From positions 806,001-870,000 of the forward strand of contig NZ_JBBNAD010000004.1 in the NCBI RefSeq assembly GCF_037996765.1: a DNA stretch of 64,000 nucleotides, in the 5' to 3' direction. The notes under the pieces are model-generated. The model saw nothing but the letters and a program-made list of their open reading frames with translations. It was not told the origin of the DNA and made no database searches. The translations under genes and the position numbers were made by a program. Origin of the DNA: Bdellovibrio sp. GT3 (GTDB lineage: Bacteria; Bdellovibrionota; Bdellovibrionia; Bdellovibrionales; Bdellovibrionaceae). Below, piece after piece: positions 22,770 through 32,200 of the stretch (positions are counted from its first letter, which is position 1; every line of letters starts with the position of its first letter).

Positions 22770-23716
22770 GGCTCCAGCTTCCTTACCATGTACATGCAGT
22801 CTGGGCATGTTTTGTGAATTTGCAGCCACGAACGCAGAGCAGGTTTTCCCTCTAGAAAAGGCACAACCAGAGTGGTTCGTTTGGCCGGATCTGTGAAGTT
22901 AGATTTTTCGGGAGCACGGATCGCGATCATCTCGCCTTGTTTGTTTTGGATCTGCGTGTAGCCATGGGACTGCAGTTTTGCGAACTGCTTTCCGTCGATG
23001 CCACGTTGATAATTGCTTTCCATGATGCGAGTGATGTCGTCCAGGGTGTGTGCTTGTTCGCCCCAGATTTCTTTTCTCATGCGCATCAGGGTCATTACGT
23101 AGTTGTTCATTTTGCGACCATTTTCAGTCACTGGCTCCGCACCAATCATGCGATTGTACAGGAAGTAAGTGGAGATGTTCTGTGAAGTCAGAACCTCGAT
23201 CTCCTTAAAGCCACCGGCTTTAAGAAAATCAAAAAGGCGATCACGCAGATGATTAAAGACCGGAGCCGGCATACCTTTCTTTTCCTGAGCATGGCCCAGC
23301 GTTTTCGAGTCGGAGTTTGCCAGTGGATTTTCAAGGCGAAGGCTTTCGATGACAGCACTTTGGCGGGAGCTTCCCGGCCAGATGGATAAGTGACCGATCA
23401 AAAGACCATCTGAGGTGCTGAAGTTCAGGGTGACGCCGTCGTTGTTTCCCATGACAGGAAGAACACGTGCCGAGACAGTTTTTCCGCCCTGGGAAAGTTC
23501 GGCAATGTAGGAAGCTGGAAGGAAGTCAGAGGCTGCAATCTGAACGGAATCTTTAAGTCCTGGATCCCAGGTTTTAAAGGCGCCAGGGGGAGCAAATATA
23601 TACTCGCAAAGGGGCGCGGCACTTGCCCCCAAAGGCAAGAGCAGGATCAGGTAAATGAAAACAAAAAAGTCCCTCTTGTTCATAAGGGGCTTTGAGTGCA
23701 TCGAAGGTGCCAGCAT
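22766..23716 (-). CDS. Secreted protein of unknown function
   Basis: About 316 residues from the first ATG. The N-terminus contains a signal peptide (NKRDFFVFIYLILLLPLGASA). The mature part has alternating strands and a helical segment (DRLFDFLKAGGFKEIEVLTS, NISTYFLYNRMIG) with the flavour of an acyltransferase (GNAT-like) fold, but no clear catalytic motif. It ends with a CPDC motif (KTCPDCMYMVRKLEP). Three ATGs are possible (23716, 23701, 23683) and none has a good Shine-Dalgarno. It is co-translated with the transglutaminase-like gene, which it precedes. Confidence 0.6.
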   Translation of the reverse strand: MLAPSMHSKPLMNKRDFFVFIYLILLLPLGASAAPLCEYIFAPPGAFKTWDPGLKDSVQIAASDFLPASYIAELSQGGKTVSARVLPVMGNNDGVTLNFSTSDGLLIGHLSIWPGSSRQSAVIESLRLENPLANSDSKTLGHAQEKKGMPAPVFNHLRDRLFDFLKAGGFKEIEVLTSQNISTYFLYNRMIGAEPVTENGRKMNNYVMTLMRMRKEIWGEQAHTLDDITRIMESNYQRGIDGKQFAKLQSHGYTQIQNKQGEMIAIRAPEKSNFTDPAKRTTLVVPFLEGKPALRSWLQIHKTCPDCMYMVRKLEP

Positions 23717-23881
23717 TAAAGCTAACTTATTGGATTTAAGGGTGAAATACCTGTAAAGGTGCCCCTGTAGGGCATTCGATGGTCACTTTGAGTAATCATT
23801 TTAGGGTGTTAACTGACTGCTTTTGTTTTGGGCAGGTTTCTGTTAGAAGAAGTTCCAGCCAAAAACTTAAAAGAGGGTCTT

Positions 23882-24322
23882 ATGAAAGTTCTGTCTATCG
23901 CGGTTTTATTGTCTGGTCTTTGCTTGTCCGGTCTTGCACAAGCATCCCAAGTTCCTAACGAAGTTCTAAATACATTCCAACTTGTTCGCTCTTATACAAG
24001 TCGTTTTCAAACGACGGGTGTTTCTGCGAATGGTGGCAAATGCGTATTGAACGTCGACTACCAACCAGCAGCTGTGGTTGTGACTTTGACTGGCGATGAA
24101 GATGCATTCAAAGAGGCGGCAAGCTATCTGACAGTTTTCACAAAAGTCGAAACTTACACAGGTAAGACGATGACATTTGGTGACTACGGATGGGATGGCG
24201 AGGAAACTCAATTCACCCTTGAAAGCTCAGGCAATGAGCTGACGGTTTCCGCTGAATATCACTTCAGCGAACACTTCGGTGGCGGTTTTGTTTCCGATGT
24301 TTGTGTGTTCAAAAAGAAATAG
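23882..24322 (+). CDS. Small secreted protein of unknown function
   Basis: 146 residues. A signal peptide (MKVLSIAVLLSGLCLSGLAQA) is followed by a beta-rich mature domain with two cysteines (GGKCVLNVDY and SDVCVFKKK), probably disulfide-bonded. I do not recognise a family. GAGGG precedes the ATG at 23882; an upstream in-frame ATG gives a sequence unlike a signal peptide. It ends at a strong bidirectional terminator shared with the serine hydrolase gene. Confidence 0.7.
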   Translation: MKVLSIAVLLSGLCLSGLAQASQVPNEVLNTFQLVRSYTSRFQTTGVSANGGKCVLNVDYQPAAVVVTLTGDEDAFKEAASYLTVFTKVETYTGKTMTFGDYGWDGEETQFTLESSGNELTVSAEYHFSEHFGGGFVSDVCVFKKK

Positions 24323-24330
24323 TTAAAAAT

Positions 24331-24362
24331 AAAAACCCCACTTCAAAAGAGTGGGGTTTTTT
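24331..24362. terminator. Bidirectional terminator
   Basis: AAAAACCCCACT / AGTGGGGTTTT stem between convergent genes ending at 24322 and 24364. Confidence 0.9.
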
Positions 24363-24363
24363 C

Positions 24364-25563
24364 TTATTTAAGTTTCGTGAATTCCTGATCCATTCGATCC
24401 GACAGTCCTTTTAGCAGAGTACCAATCTCGTCCACTTTCTCTATCGGCAGGCGGTTGAAGACCACAGCCCATGCGACGCCGTTGGGTTTCATTACAAAGT
24501 AAGACAGCGTTCCGGTTTCCAGGGCTCCGGCGTGGCCGAACTGTTTGCCGTCTTCAAGACTGACCCACCCCAGGGAGGCACTTGGACTTCCAATCTTGGG
24601 GTTCGGAGCGGTCATGACTTTGATGGTCTCCGGTTTTAACAATTCAGTTTTACCAATACCCGGTGAAACTGCGTGCAGGATCAAAACCAAATCCGAAGGT
24701 GTGCCAATCCAGCCCCCATGGCCATCCATGGTTTTTAAGTAAAACTCGTTATAAGCCATCGGTCCCTTGGTAGTTCCGTCAAATTGCGATGTCACCATAG
24801 GACTGCGAGGGTCATCATAGTAACGGGATTCTTCGGGCAAAAGTTCTTCCAGGCGGCTTCCGCCAATGCGCATGTCGGTAATCCCCAATGGCGCCATGAC
24901 GTTCACTTTCAGATAGTCTTCGTAGGATTGGTTGCTGAGTTTTTCAATCACTCGCGCGAGCACATTGTAGCCGAAGTTTGAGTAGTGATACTGTTTACCC
25001 GGGTCGCGGTCCAATTTCGTATTTTGCAAAACATAGCGAATCACGGTTTTGGCATCAGCAGGCGGTGCCACTTTCATTTTCTGGGCGATTTTGAATAAAT
25101 CGTACTGCGGATCGTAGTCGTCCTTGTCAGATCCCCAGCCGCCAGTGTGCTGCAAAAGATCACGTAAAGTAATCTTCAAAACACGTTTGTCCTTGATGGC
25201 TTTGTACTCGGGCAAATAGCCTTTGCTGCCAAAGACCGTGCGATTCAATGCGACTTGCAGGTCGGTGCCGGATTTTTCCAGAAGTTGAAAAACGGCGATG
25301 GCGGTCAGGGGTTTGGTGGCACTGGCAATACGAAATGGAGTAGAGGCAGAGGCCGGAGTTTGCTTGTCTTTGTCGGCAAACCCAGCGGCGCCGTTATAGG
25401 CAAACACACCATTTTTCGCGACGGTCATTGCTCCACCGGGAATGTTATTGTGTTTGATGAAGTCCTGAAGGATTCCTTCAAAATTGGCATTTTGGGTGGG
25501 TGTCGGTTGGGATGCACAACCCCAAATCAAAGAGCATAAAGCCAGCAAGAACAAGCGCAACAT
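24364..25563 (-). CDS. Serine beta-lactamase-like lipoprotein (class C / PBP4* type)
   Basis: 399 residues. It starts with a lipoprotein signal (LALCSLIWGCAS, Cys16). The penicillin-binding fold motifs follow: SATK (in FRIASATKPLTA) as SxxK, YSN (in YHYSNFGYN) as YxN, and HAG (in QFGHAGALETG) in place of KTG, as in class C-like esterases and D-aminopeptidases. Substrates in this family range from beta-lactams and cell-wall peptides to simple esters; a role in peptidoglycan or prey-wall processing is possible but unproven. AAGGAG precedes the ATG. Spacing to the upstream RluA-type gene is only 15 nt, so they may be co-transcribed. Confidence 0.88.
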   Translation of the reverse strand: MLRLFLLALCSLIWGCASQPTPTQNANFEGILQDFIKHNNIPGGAMTVAKNGVFAYNGAAGFADKDKQTPASASTPFRIASATKPLTAIAVFQLLEKSGTDLQVALNRTVFGSKGYLPEYKAIKDKRVLKITLRDLLQHTGGWGSDKDDYDPQYDLFKIAQKMKVAPPADAKTVIRYVLQNTKLDRDPGKQYHYSNFGYNVLARVIEKLSNQSYEDYLKVNVMAPLGITDMRIGGSRLEELLPEESRYYDDPRSPMVTSQFDGTTKGPMAYNEFYLKTMDGHGGWIGTPSDLVLILHAVSPGIGKTELLKPETIKVMTAPNPKIGSPSASLGWVSLEDGKQFGHAGALETGTLSYFVMKPNGVAWAVVFNRLPIEKVDEIGTLLKGLSDRMDQEFTKLK

Positions 25564-25578
25564 TCTGAAATCTCCTTT

Positions 25579-26259
25579 TTAAGTCGACTGCAGTAGAAGC
25601 ATAAAAGCTTTCATGTCCTCGGGTAAAGCAGATTCTATTTTAACAGGGTTTTGGGTGAAGGGGTGTGTGAACTCCAGGCTCAATGCATGAAGCATCAGGC
25701 GCGGTGCCACGGGTGTTTTATTGCAAGGGTAGATATCGTCGCCGAAAATTCCCATGTGCTCTTCCGCCAGGTGCACGCGAATCTGATGCATTCGACCGGT
25801 GAGTGGCTGAGCTTCAACCAGCATGCCCAGTTTGAATTTTTCTATAATGCGAAATTTTGTGTGAGCCTTGTCGCCCCCGGAAAGGGTCGACTTCATTTTC
25901 ATTTTTTTCAGTTTATTGTCGCGCACTTCTGACAGGTGATTTTTGATTTCCCAGGTTTCAGGCATTTTACGGTTGCGAGTCAGTGCCTGATAGGTTTTTT
26001 GCACCAAGTGGTTCTTAAACATTCCGGCAAGAGGGTCGTTGGCCTCTTTGTTTTTGGCAAAGATCATCACTCCCGAGGTATCGCGATCCAGACGATGATG
26101 AAGAGCCAGGTAGAAATCCTTGCCGCGTTCGTCCTGCAATTGCTTTTTAAGCAGATTGAAAAAATCGGGACGGCTTTTATCCACCGTCGCCTGGGATGGC
26201 AGTCCCGCGGGTTTTTCAGCCGCGAGAAACCAGTCATCTTCGAACAGAATTTTAAACAT
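25579..26259 (-). CDS. RluA-family pseudouridine synthase
   Basis: 226 residues, catalytic domain only, with no S4 RNA-binding domain. The signature HRLDRDTSGVMIF starts at His55; Asp58 is the expected catalytic residue. Further family blocks are present: LVQKTYQAL, GRMHQIRVHLA and LMLHALSLEF. The enzyme isomerises uridine to pseudouridine in rRNA or tRNA; the RNA site cannot be told. Its ATG overlaps the TAA of the secreted HNH nuclease gene (TAATG), an unusual partnership for a cytoplasmic RNA modifier. A serine hydrolase lipoprotein gene follows 15 nt downstream. Confidence 0.9.
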   Translation of the reverse strand: MFKILFEDDWFLAAEKPAGLPSQATVDKSRPDFFNLLKKQLQDERGKDFYLALHHRLDRDTSGVMIFAKNKEANDPLAGMFKNHLVQKTYQALTRNRKMPETWEIKNHLSEVRDNKLKKMKMKSTLSGGDKAHTKFRIIEKFKLGMLVEAQPLTGRMHQIRVHLAEEHMGIFGDDIYPCNKTPVAPRLMLHALSLEFTHPFTQNPVKIESALPEDMKAFMLLLQST

Positions 26260-27215
26260 TATCTTTTATTGATCATGCAGAAATTCAGATTCTGCGTGAT
26301 TGTGTCGCGTTGATTCTCCAGCTCCGCTTTTGTGAACACGAAATCAGACGGACGGCAGTTGTACTTTGAAATGTTCTCAGCAACAGCCTGGGCTTCATCC
26401 GGATTCAAAGTCAATCGCCACAGCATCTTGATTGCCAGCCAGTTGCGGATGTATTGACAACGACCTGGCTCGTAAGGAGGCAGATAGCCTTCAGGACCGC
26501 GGTCGCCCTTGGACATGTTTTCGTGGGCTTCAGCTGATACCAGGTGTTCGCGCAAACCCATGTAATTGGCATAAAGACAGCGCAATTTATAATCCCAGTT
26601 AAAGGCGCCCGACATATAGGCGTTCTTAAGTGGAACCATGTGGTCGATCTGAATGTCTCTTGAAGAAGTCAGCACTGTGCCCGTGTAAGGATCATCCCAT
26701 TTGCCATCTTCAACCACGCAGAACTTGCCATTGCGGTAAGTGACTTCGCCTTTGCTGTCGCGGACCAACACTTTTGCACGAGTGTTCATGCAGGTTTCAT
26801 CCGTAGGATCGTTGATCCAGCGGCCGAAGTGCAGTTTGCGCATGTATTTTTCTGTTGGAACCGGCATGTCGTAGCCGTATTGATTCCAGCGCAACAAATT
26901 AACAACAGCGACCTTGATCTTTGTGGCAAAGGTTTCAAGCAGAGCGCCCGGAGTTAATAGTTCTGGTAATACAGACTTAGGCGCGCGGACGGTGACCTGT
27001 TCATAGTTAACGTCGTCAACCATATAGAACTGATGCCATTGCGGCTTGTCTGTGTAAGGAGCGGGAACCTGCTGCTGGGAATTACCAGCTTGCGATGCGT
27101 TCACTGGAACCTGTGGTTCCAGTTGCTCCTGTGCCTGGGTTGCTTTTGCACTCAGCAATGCTGCTGCAAAGACCCCCATAAACGTAGCGAATTTCATGCC
27201 CCTCACGAAATCCAT
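26259..27215 (-). CDS. Secreted HNH-type nuclease (DUF1524-like)
   Basis: 318 residues. A signal peptide (MKFATFMGVFAAALLSAKATQAQ region) and a Gln/Pro-rich linker precede a C-terminal nuclease-like domain. The key motif is DIQIDHMVPLKNAYMSGAFNW, followed by REHLVSAEAHENMSKGDRGP and CQYIRNWLAIK, the DxDHxVPL...SG...NxxKgdxxP pattern of DUF1524/GmrSD-like HNH enzymes. Cysteines (CMNTRAK, FCVVE, CQY, NCRPS) suggest disulfides. Function would be degrading DNA outside the cytoplasm, attractive for a predator that digests prey genomes (inference). I use the ATG at 27215 with GGGGGG upstream; the ATG 18 nt further is possible. Coupled by TAATG to the pseudouridine synthase gene. Confidence 0.8.
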   Translation of the reverse strand: MDFVRGMKFATFMGVFAAALLSAKATQAQEQLEPQVPVNASQAGNSQQQVPAPYTDKPQWHQFYMVDDVNYEQVTVRAPKSVLPELLTPGALLETFATKIKVAVVNLLRWNQYGYDMPVPTEKYMRKLHFGRWINDPTDETCMNTRAKVLVRDSKGEVTYRNGKFCVVEDGKWDDPYTGTVLTSSRDIQIDHMVPLKNAYMSGAFNWDYKLRCLYANYMGLREHLVSAEAHENMSKGDRGPEGYLPPYEPGRCQYIRNWLAIKMLWRLTLNPDEAQAVAENISKYNCRPSDFVFTKAELENQRDTITQNLNFCMINKR

Positions 27216-27397
27216 TATTCCCCCCGCGAATGAATAGAAACGTACCTTGGGTGTTTGAGGAGTTTCAACCATTCATTCTGTCAGGATTCTGTTTAAAAAT
27301 ATCCGAATGCGTTAAGTAATTGGACGGCCGTGGGTTTGCCATGTATTTGCGCATTGGTGCAGAGGGTAACTTTCGTGGTGCGTCTCGAAGTGTTTTC

Positions 27398-27426
27398 TTG
27401 CTCTGCACGAGAATTAATCACAAAAT
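27398..27426 (+). promoter_or_regulatory. Promoter of the small Cys-rich lipoprotein gene
   Basis: TTGCTC (27398-27403), 17-nt spacer, CAAAAT (27421-27426). A leader of roughly 25 nt with GGGAG precedes the ATG at 27460. Confidence 0.5.
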
Positions 27427-27459
27427 TATTCATGTTACTGATAACAACAGGGAGTTTTC

Positions 27460-27636
27460 ATGAAGAAAATTGTTTTCGCATCCGTTTTGGCGTTGATGCT
27501 GGGTGCTTGTGCTTCTAAATCGACTAAAGAATCTAGCGGCTGCGGTATGGAAAAAGCCAAATGTGCTGGCGAGTGTTCTGTAAAAGGCGACTGTGCTGGT
27601 TGCAAGTCCGAGAAAAAAGCAGAACAGAAACCATAG
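27460..27636 (+). CDS. Small Cys-rich lipoprotein (58 aa)
   Basis: 58 residues. MKKIVFASVLALMLGACASK is a textbook lipoprotein signal, with the lipidated Cys at residue 17. The mature peptide is only about 42 residues and contains six further cysteines in SSGCGMEKAKCAGECSVKGD and CAGCKSEKK, among Lys and Gly. Such a composition suggests metal binding or a disulfide-knit peptide tethered to a membrane. Shine-Dalgarno GGGAG lies 5 nt before the ATG, and a promoter and terminator flank the gene, so it is a free-standing transcription unit. I recognise no named family. Confidence 0.8.
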   Translation: MKKIVFASVLALMLGACASKSTKESSGCGMEKAKCAGECSVKGDCAGCKSEKKAEQKP

Positions 27637-27665
27637 TTTCCTGTTTTTGTTTAAATTCATCTTTT

Positions 27666-27693
27666 TAAGCCCACGCATGTCGTGGGTTTTTTT
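27666..27693 (+). terminator. Terminator of the small lipoprotein gene
   Basis: CCCACG-CATGT-CGTGGG followed by seven T. Confidence 0.85.
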
Positions 27694-27778
27694 ATTTCAA
27701 GTGAACCTTGTTTAGCGCCATTAATTAATTTACGCTTTTGGTTGTACGTCAGTTTGAATCTTCAACAAGGGCTTTTTA

Positions 27779-29209
27779 ATGACGGTTAAGTTCACGATTC
27801 TTCTTTCTCTTGCTTTGGCCTCTTCCGTTTCTGCTTCTGCCATGAATTTGCAAACTTATTTGCAGAATGTGGAAGCCAATCATCGCACCATCAAGTCCTA
27901 TGATCTTTCCAAGCAGGCCGCCGACGATCGAAATACGGCGGGGGATATTGAACTTGTTCCGGTGATGAATGCCGGGGTGAGTTTTCTGAGCGATAAAAAT
28001 CCTCTGAGTCAGTTCGCACTTCTGGGAGTTCCGGAAAGCAAGCAGACCACTTACAATCTGGGCTTTGGCAAAAAGTTTTCATCAGGCACCAATGTCACTC
28101 TGTGGGGGCAGACTTCTGAATTTGATAATGCGGGGATTACAGATCCCGCTTTTCAGCCTTATTCCAAGTTTGGATACGGACAATTGGGTGTGACCCTGGA
28201 GCAGTCTTTGTGGAAAGACTTCTTTGGTGCGGCAACCCGGTTGCGCTGGGAACGTCAGGACGCTGCGACCGCTGCAGTCAAGGGTAGCTATGATTTGCAA
28301 ATCCGTGGCGTTCTGGTGCAGGCCGAAGTGGCGTTCTGGGAGTATCTGTATGCTGTGAACAACTTGAAAACAGCACAGGGCTCACTGGATCGTGCAAGAA
28401 AAATTGAAAGTTGGACCCGTCGACGAGTTAACGACGGTATCAGTGACCGCGCGGATTTATTGCAAGGTCAGGCACTGGTCGCCGGACGCCAGTTGTTGTT
28501 GGTGACGGCTGAAGATGATCTTGAGTCTTCGAAGCAAGCCATCCGTGATTTTATGGAATTAAAGGCTGCAGATCCATTTCCTTTGATTGAGGGAAATCTG
28601 GGTGAAGCGCGTCCCATCAATTCACTTGTCAGCGGTGGCAAGGGGCGGGTCGTGCAGATCGAGGCGTACCTGAAGTCGCTAGAGGCCAAGGCCCGTGCCG
28701 TGACCGCTGAGGAAGTCGATGAAGCCTACAAGCCGGATTTGGTTTTAAGTGGTGCCTATACGACCAACAATGTCAGCGCTGATATGGCGGAGGCCACACA
28801 GAATCTGACTTACACCGAAAAACCCACGACCAAGATCGCTCTTAATTTCCGGTATATGTTCGACACCAGCGTAAAATCAGCGGCGAAAGATGCCGCACGC
28901 AAGGAAGCATTGGCTTCGCGTCTGCAAGCGGAGCGACAGCTCGTGGACAGTGACAGTGCATGGAGTGAATTGAAACGACGTTACGAGGAAATGAACAAGC
29001 GAGTGCAAAGTGCCGCGCAGGTTTACAAGCTGCAAACGGACCGGTCGCGGGCAACGTCTGATTTGTTTAACAAAGGACGTACCATCACCATGAACGTGGT
29101 GGATTCTGAAAACGATGCGGCGACGGCTGAATTGAATTTAAGCCGTTTGATGACCGAGCAAAGAAAAATGGAAGCACAGGGCCGTCTTTATATGACGGTT
29201 GAGGAGTAG
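27779..29209 (+). CDS. TolC-family outer-membrane efflux protein
   Basis: 476 residues with a signal peptide (FTILLSLALASSVSASA). Two internally similar halves of long helices and short strands are typical of outer-membrane efflux proteins; helical stretches such as AEVAFWEYLYAVNNLKTAQG and DSAWSELKRRYEEMNKRVQS form the periplasmic coiled-coil barrel. It would be the outer-membrane exit duct for the RND pump encoded 4 nt downstream. AAGGGC precedes the ATG. The usual membrane-fusion (HlyD-like) adaptor gene is missing from the operon. Confidence 0.88.
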   Translation: MTVKFTILLSLALASSVSASAMNLQTYLQNVEANHRTIKSYDLSKQAADDRNTAGDIELVPVMNAGVSFLSDKNPLSQFALLGVPESKQTTYNLGFGKKFSSGTNVTLWGQTSEFDNAGITDPAFQPYSKFGYGQLGVTLEQSLWKDFFGAATRLRWERQDAATAAVKGSYDLQIRGVLVQAEVAFWEYLYAVNNLKTAQGSLDRARKIESWTRRRVNDGISDRADLLQGQALVAGRQLLLVTAEDDLESSKQAIRDFMELKAADPFPLIEGNLGEARPINSLVSGGKGRVVQIEAYLKSLEAKARAVTAEEVDEAYKPDLVLSGAYTTNNVSADMAEATQNLTYTEKPTTKIALNFRYMFDTSVKSAAKDAARKEALASRLQAERQLVDSDSAWSELKRRYEEMNKRVQSAAQVYKLQTDRSRATSDLFNKGRTITMNVVDSENDAATAELNLSRLMTEQRKMEAQGRLYMTVEE

Positions 29210-29213
29210 TCGG

Positions 29214-32200
29214 ATGAATTTACCAAGTCTTTCCATACGTCGTCCCATTACCATCCTGTGTGTGGTGATCCTGACTTTAATTCTGGGGATTTTTTCCTTG
29301 TTCAAAATGCCGGTGGATCTGTTTCCGGATGTCACGTTCCCGATTCTGTCGGTGCAAATCGTTTATCCGGGGGCTTCGCCACTGGATCTGGAAAAACAGA
29401 TTTCACGTCCTATCGAGGATGAACTGGGAAGTTTGTCAGGATTAAAAACTTTGACCTCGCAAAATCTGGATGGCGTGGCGGTGATCATTCTGGAATTCAA
29501 TCTGGGCACTGACATCAAGGAGATGGAGCAGGATGTGCGAAATCGCATCGGCAACATTCGCCGTGATCTGCCTGACGAAATGTACGAACCGGTCATTCAA
29601 AGATTTGATCCGGCGGATCAGCCCATTGTCACTTTGGCTTTGGTCACAGATCTTCCAGACGGAGAAGCCTACGATCTGGCCAATGAAACCGTGAAACCCA
29701 TTTTTGAACGCCTGGATGATGTGGGGCAGGTGCAGATTTACGGGGGACGTAAGCAGGAAATTCACGTCGTCATAGACAAGAATAAGCTGCAGGATCGCAA
29801 GATCTCGATGCTACAGGTGTCACAAAGAATTCTTGAAACCTCCAAAGACACACCGATCGGGAAAATTGAAACTCCCAAAACCGAAACGACCTTACGCACC
29901 AGTGGTGAGTTCGAATCGCTAAAGCAAATCGAAGATGTGAACGTAAGCTTTATTGGCTCGGACCGCCCGGTTTTGGTCAAGAACATCGGTCAGGTTGTGC
30001 GCAGTCTGGAAGATCAAAAAACCATGGGGCGTATTCAAGGGCAAAAAGCCCTGTTGTTGAACGTTTACAAGCAGCGCGGGTCCAATACAGTGGCGGTTGC
30101 GGATAATATTCAAAACAATATCCAGCGTGCCAATGAATTCCTGAAATCAAAAAACATCAAAGCAGAAATCAAAATGGTCCGTGACACCTCCAGACCAATT
30201 CGTCTGAATGTTGCGGACGTTAATGAATCCATCACCATCGGGATTATTCTGTGCGTGATTGTGGTGTTTTTCTTTCTGGGGTCAGCGCGCTCAACTTTAA
30301 TCACCGGTATGGCCTTGCCCAACTCATTGCTGGGTGGCTTTGTCATTATGTTTGCCATGGGATTCACCATCAATCTGATGACCTTGCTGGCGCTGTCGCT
30401 GGCGGTGGGACTTTTGATCGACGATGCGATCGTGGTTCGGGAAAATATCTTCCGCCATCTGGAAATGGGAAAACGACCCAAGGATGCTGCTTTGGATGGC
30501 ACCAAAGAAGTGGCCATGGCGGTGGTTGCCACCACGCTGGTGGTGATCGCGGTGTTTGGTCCGATCTCTTTCCTGCAGGGGATTGTGGGGCAGTTCTTTA
30601 AGCAGTTCGGTTTGACAGTGGTCTTCACCATGTTGATTTCGTTGTTTGATGCCTTCACAGTGGCGCCGATGATGTCAGCCTACCTGGCTCATCCGGATGA
30701 ACACACCAAGGGAAAAGGTCCGATTGGCAGAATGCTTTCTGCTTTTGATCGCTTCCAGGATTGGTTGGAACGTGTTTACGAACGCATATTAAAGTTCACT
30801 GTGGTTCATCCCAAAACCATCTTGTCGGCAGCGGCGTTGGTTTTCGTTTTATCCATGGCAACGATAATCTGGATTCCGAAAACCTTCCTTCCGAATGCGG
30901 ATGCCGGTGAGTTTTCGGTGAGCGTTGAACTTCCCGTGGGATCTTCGCTGGAGGCGACTGGAAATCTGGTGGCTGAAATTGAAAAACAATTTGAGGGCGA
31001 CAAAGCCGTGGCGATTGTAGTGACCACGATCGGAACCGTGAACAATGAATCCAATAAGGCCAGTCTCTATGTGCGCCTGGTCGATCCGAAAGAACGCACG
31101 ATGATGACCTCGGATTATATAGAGTCCCTCCGTAAAAAGCTGGAGCCGTTTAAATCGCGTGCCTTCGTCAGTATCGGGGATTTCGATCCGGTGAACTCAG
31201 GCGAGAAGCCATTGAATATCAATTTGACAGGGCAGGATCTGGAGGAGCTTAACAAGTATGCGGTCAAAGTTGTTGAGCGCATCAGAAAAATTCCGGGACT
31301 GGCGGATGTGGATACTAATTTCCGCACTGGGAAGCCAGAGTTCCATGTGATTTTTGATCGCAATCGTTCGGAAGCACTGGGTGTGTCCACTGTGATTGCC
31401 GGTGCCGAGCTTCGTAATCGCACCGAAGGTAATGAGAACACCATCTTCCGCGAAAACGGAATTGATTATAAAATTCGCGTGCGCTTTGATGAAAAGAACC
31501 GTGATCTGCGCAGCAACTTTGCAACGACCCAGGTTCCGAATTCCAACTACAATATGATTCCTTTGGCGCGTATCGCCCGTGGCGAGGAAACCAAAGGCTA
31601 TTCGCAAATCAATCGTCAGAATAAAAGTCGTTATATCAGAGTCTCTGCCAACCTTGCCAAAGACGGCGCCCTGGGGACGATTTCCCAGGAGATTGAGAAA
31701 GTTATTAAAACTGAACTTCCGCCACCTCCGGGTGTGGATTTCAAATTTCAGGGACAGGCGGATGACTTTAAGGATTTGATCAACAACATGTTGATTGCGA
31801 TTTTCCTGGGCGTGACTTTTATCTATCTGGTACTGGCAAGCTTGTATGAAAGCTTCATCACACCGTTTACGATTTTGTTGGCCTTGCCCCTGGCAATGAC
31901 CGGTGCATTCATCGCCTTGTTAGTGACGGGAAAAACCATTGATATTTTCTCACTGATAGGAATCGTTCTGCTCTTGGGTGTCGTGGCCAAGAACTCGATT
32001 CTTCTGGTGGATTATACGAATCATCTGTTGCAAGAGGGGATGGACAGAAAAGATGCGTTGCTGAAGGCATGTCGCACGCGACTTCGTCCGATCCTGATGA
32101 CCTCTTTGGCTTTGATTGCCGGTATGATTCCGATTGCCATCGGGCTTAATGAGGCCTCGGCCATGAGAAAGTCCATGGGGATTGCGATCATCGGTGGTTT

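Noticed and set aside
27430-27678. 82-codon minus-strand ORF
   Set aside because: It lies opposite the small lipoprotein gene, whose signal peptide, ribosome site and terminator are far more convincing.
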